Source of the DNA: Nelumbo lutea
Lineage: Eukaryota > Streptophyta > Magnoliopsida > Proteales > Nelumbonaceae
Direction of reading: 5' to 3'
DNA: 64,000 bases
Assembly: GCA_022828595.1 (NCBI GenBank)
Contig: JAKGHH010000007.1
Location: 35,216,356 to 35,280,355 of the forward strand
The notes under the pieces are model-generated. The model was not told where the DNA came from and ran no database searches. It saw only the letters and a program-made list of their open reading frames with translations. The first letter of the stretch is position 1, and each line of letters opens with the position of its first letter. Both the position numbers and the translations under genes were made by a program. This document shows, in pieces, positions 60,229 to 64,000 of the stretch.

Positions 60229-62385
60229 GTGTGTTTCAACCTAGTGTGGATGCAAATACCGAAATGGAATGACCGAATGGTCAGTGTAGTGCTTGTGTCA
60301 GGGAAGTCGTCCACCTGATCTTCTGAAGCCCGGGCCCATTTACATTCGAGCGCGGCCGATAGGTGTCAAAGTGTAGTTTGCTTGACATTAGTATTGTTAT
60401 GTGTTTCATCGTAGTGTAGTCCACACTTGGTGGACTATTTTTTGCACATATCAGAATGGAATGACCTAATGATCAACGTAGTGCTTGTGTTGGGAGCCTT
60501 GGGCACCCGACCATCCGAATCCCAGGCCCATTTGCCTTCAAATGCGATCGGACGCGACCGATATGTGTGGAAGTGTGGTTTGCATGACAATAGTATTGTT
60601 TGTGTGATTCAGCCTAGTGTAGACCACACTTAGTGGACTATTGTTTGCACATACTAGAATGGAATGCCCTAATGGTCAGTGTAGTGCTTGTGTTAGGGCC
60701 TCGAGCACCCAGCCATCCGAAACCCGGGCCCATTTGCCTTTGGACGCGGACAGACGCGGTTGATAAGTGTCAAAGTGTGGTTTGCATTGCAGCAGTATTG
60801 TTGTGTTTCAGCCAAGTGTGGATATACATACCAAAATGGAATGACCAAATGATTAACGTACTACTTGTGTCAAGGGCATCGGCCACTGGCCATCTGAAGC
60901 CCGAGCCCATTAGCCTTCAGACCCAGGCGGACAAGGCCGATAGGTGTGGAAGTGTGGTTTGCATTATAATAGTATTGTGTGTGTTTCATCCTAGTGTGGA
61001 TTAACATACCGGAATGGAATTACCCAATGGTTAGCACATTGTTGGAGGAGTGGGCCACCCAGCCATCTGAAGCCCAGGCCCATTTGCCTTAGGACGTTGT
61101 TGGATGCGGCCGATAGGTGTCGAAGTGTGGTTTGCATGACATCAGTATTTTTGTGTGTTTCAGCCTATTGTAGTCCACACTTGGTGGACTATTTTTTGCA
61201 CATACAGAATTAAATGACCCAATGGTCTACCTAGTGCTTGTGTCAGGGGCCTTGGGCACCCAACCATTAGAAGCCCGGGCCAATTTGCCTTTGGACGCGG
61301 TCAGATGCAGCCGATAGTTGTCGAAATGTGGTTTGCGAGATATCAATACCGATTTGTGTTTCATCCTAGTGTGGATGCGCATACCGGATTCGAATAACCC
61401 AATGGTCAGTCTATTTCTTGTTTCAGGGAACTCGGGCACCCGACCATCCAAAGCCCAGGTCCATTTGCCTTCAGACGCAAGAGGATGCGACCGATAGGTG
61501 TGGAAGTATGGTTTTCATTACCACATTATTGTTGTGTGTTTCAACCTAGTGTAGTCCACATTTAGTGGATTATTTTTTGCACATACCAGAGTGGAATGAC
61601 ACAGTAGTTAGCGTAATGCTTGTATCGGGGGCCTTGGGCACTTGGCCATCTAAAGCCTGGGCCCATTTTCCTTCAGACGTGAGCAGGCATGGCCGATAGA
61701 TGTGGAAGTTTGGTTTGCATTACAACAATATTGTTGTGTGTTTTAGCCTAGTGTGGATGCATACACTAGAATGGAATGACCCAATAGTCAGCATATTGCC
61801 TATGTCAGGGGCCTTGGGCACCTGGTCATCTGAAGCTCGGGCCCATTTGCCTTCGGACGCGGTCGGACACGACTGATAGGTGTGAAAGTGTGGTTTGCAT
61901 TACAACATTATTTTTGTGTGTTTCAACCTAGTGTAGTCCACACTTGGTGGATTATTTTATGCACATACCAGAGTGGAATGACCCAATGGTTAGCGTAGTG
62001 CTTGTGTCCGGGACATCAGCCACCCGGCCATCCAAAGCCTGGGCCCATTTGCCTTTGGACGTGGGCGAACGTGGCTGATATGTGTCGTACTGTGGTTTGT
62101 GTGACATTAATATTATTGTGTGTTTCAGCCTAGTGTAGTCTACACTTGGTGGACTATTTTTTGTACATACTAGAATGGAATGACTCAATAGTCAGCGCAG
62201 TGCTTGTGTCAGGGGCATCAGCTACCCGACCATTTAAATCCAGGCCCATTTACCTTAGGACACTGTCGACGCGGCTGATAAATGTCAAAGTGTGGTTTGT
62301 ATGACATCAGTATTGTTGTGTGTTTCAGCCTAGTGTAGTCCATACTTGGTGGACTATTTTTTCCACATACCATAATGAAATGATA
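60229..62385 (+). repeat. Satellite array, middle block (forward)
   Basis: Continues the array of 49440-50863 after copia H and starts with the duplicated GTGTG. It has about 11 units in the same orientation, in both the long form (with CACTTGGTGGACTATTTTTTGCACAT) and the short form. Reading frames through it repeat with the unit and are not genes. Confidence 0.88.
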
Positions 62386-64000
62386 GGCCTCAGGCACCCT
62401 ACCTGCATCCAAAGGTGAATGGGCCTGGGATTTGGATGGTTGGGTGGTTGAGGCCCTAGACACAGGCACTACATTGACCATTGGGTCATTCCATTCCGAT
62501 ATGTGCATCCACACTAGGCTAAAACACACAATAATGTTGCTATAATGAAAAACACACTTCCACATCTATCGACTGGGTCCACCCGCATCTGGAGGGAAAT
62601 GGGCTCGGGCTTTGGATGGCCAGGTGGCCGATGCCCTCGACACAAGCATTGCGTTGATCATTGGGTCATTCCGTTCTAGTATGTGCATCCACAATAGGAT
62701 GAAACACAAATCGGTATTGGTATAACGCAAACCACACTTCAACACCTATCTGACGTGTCCACTAGCGTCCGAAGGCAAATGGGCCTGGGATGGCCAGGTG
62801 CCCGAGGCCCCCGACACATGCACTACACTGACCATTGGGTCATTCTATTCTGGTATGTGCAAAAAAATAATCCACCAAGTGTGGACTACACTAGACTGAA
62901 ACACACAACAATACTGTTGTAATGCAAACCACACTTCCACACCTATCGTCCAAGTTCGCCTGCATCCGAAGGCGAATGGGCTCGGGCTTCAGATGGCATG
63001 GTGCCCGAGGCCCCGAACACAGGCACTACTACACTGACCATTGGGTCATTCCATTCTAGTATGTGCATCCACACTAGGATGAAACACAAATCGGTATTGG
63101 TGTCACGCAAACCACACTTCGACACCTATTGACCGCGTCTGTGCACGTCCGAAGACAAATGGACCCGGGCTATGGATTGTCTGGTGCCCGAGGCCCCTGA
63201 CACAAGCACTATACTAACAATTGGCTCATTCCATCTCAGTATGTGCATCCACACCAAGCTGAAACACACAACGGTATTGATCCCATGCAAACCACACATC
63301 CACAACTAATGGATGCGTCAGATCGTGTCTAAAGGCAAATGGGCCCAGGGTTCGGGTGGTCCGACCTTGAGCCCCCCCAACACATGCTCTATAATGACCA
63401 TTGGTTGATTCCATCTCAGTGTGTGCACAAAATAATCCACCAAATGTGCACTACACTAGGTTGAAACACACAACAATACTGATTCCATGCAAACCACCCA
63501 TCCACACCTATCGGCCACGTCTATCCACATCCGAAGGCAAATATGCCTAGGCTTCGAATGGCCGGGTGCCTGAGGCCCCTGACCCGAGCACTATAATGAC
63601 CACTAGGTCATTTCATCTCGTTAAGTGCACAAAATAATCCACTAAATGTGGACTACACTAAGCTAAAAAACACAACAATACTAAACCATGCTTCCACACC
63701 TATTGGTTGCGTCTGCCCGCATCCTACTAAAAATGGGCCCGGGGTTCACATGGTCAGGACCCCAAGGACTTCGGGACATGCACTATAAGGAATGTTAGGC
63801 CAGAGCATCTCAATATGTGCACAAAATAATCCATCTGATGTGAACCACACTAGGCTGAAACACAACAATATTGTTGTCATGCGAACCATAATTCCAAACC
63901 TATCGGACGCGTCCACCCACATTCGAAGGTCATCGAGGCCGGATATAGGTTGATCCAGTATGTGAGACCTACGACACATGCACTATAATGAACATTGAGT
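62386..64000 (-). repeat. Satellite array, right block (inverted)
   Basis: From about 62386 the same unit is on the minus strand (CCGAAGGCAAATGGGC, TGACCATTGGGTCATTCCATT, GTATGTGCATCCACAC, AAACACACAA). It continues to the window edge. The switch comes after ATAATGAAATGA of a forward unit, directly into GGCCTCAGGCACC... of an inverted unit. Confidence 0.88.

Noticed and set aside
60427..63979. Open frames with repeated WNDPMVSVV-type peptides
   Set aside because: They are translations of the satellite unit in both orientations.

Overview
The window looks like nuclear DNA of a flowering plant. It is AT-rich and made mostly of LTR retrotransposons primed by initiator tRNA-Met (TGGTATCAGAGCC-type primer sites), with plant L1-type LINE tails, MITEs and a GC-richer satellite. 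One host gene is recognisable with confidence. No prokaryotic feature, CRISPR array, tRNA or rRNA was seen. The species cannot be named from the sequence.

Region 1 (1-34962): the last five visible exons of a plus-strand VASt/GRAM-type membrane-associated protein gene lie at 268-414, 570-623, 25191-25254, 34636-34697 and 34846-34962. Splice sites and phases all fit. Two introns are about 150 nt. The other two are 24,567 nt (624-25190) and 9,381 nt (25255-34635) and are stacked with transposons. Intron 1 holds copia A (1415-5545) and an RNase H (LINE-like) remnant split by copia B (5824-24539, duplication ATGAT). Copia B contains a solo LTR (GTAAA), a 190-bp Mutator-like MITE (ACCAAAGAG), a minus-strand copia A-prime (TCTAT) with a fragment of copia C inside it, a minus-strand chromovirus-like gypsy D (ATATG) with its own MITE, a 248-bp tandem duplication, and a LINE tail in its 3' LTR. 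Intron 2 holds an old copia G interrupted by gypsy E. Gypsy E carries a solo LTR, an abnormal element F and a 110-bp LINE tail.

Region 2 (about 35000-49440): AT-rich intergenic DNA with diverged tandem repeats, small hairpin MITEs, and two related AT-rich elements in opposite orientation (about 37.1-39.0 kb and 45.2-47.1 kb). One short broken reading frame (48756-49154) may be a gene remnant with a dsRNA-binding-like fold.

Region 3 (about 49440-64000): a satellite array with units of about 180-205 bp. Copia H (50864-60228, duplication GTGTG) is inserted in it, and its orientation reverses near 62385. The solo LTR in intron 1 belongs to the copia H family.

The most unusual object is element F (31182-32602). 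Both outer ends are the same 20-bp U3 end of its LTR, in inverted orientation, and it has a clean 5-bp target duplication. All mobile-element genes here are interrupted by stops, frameshifts or deletions. The host exons are clean.
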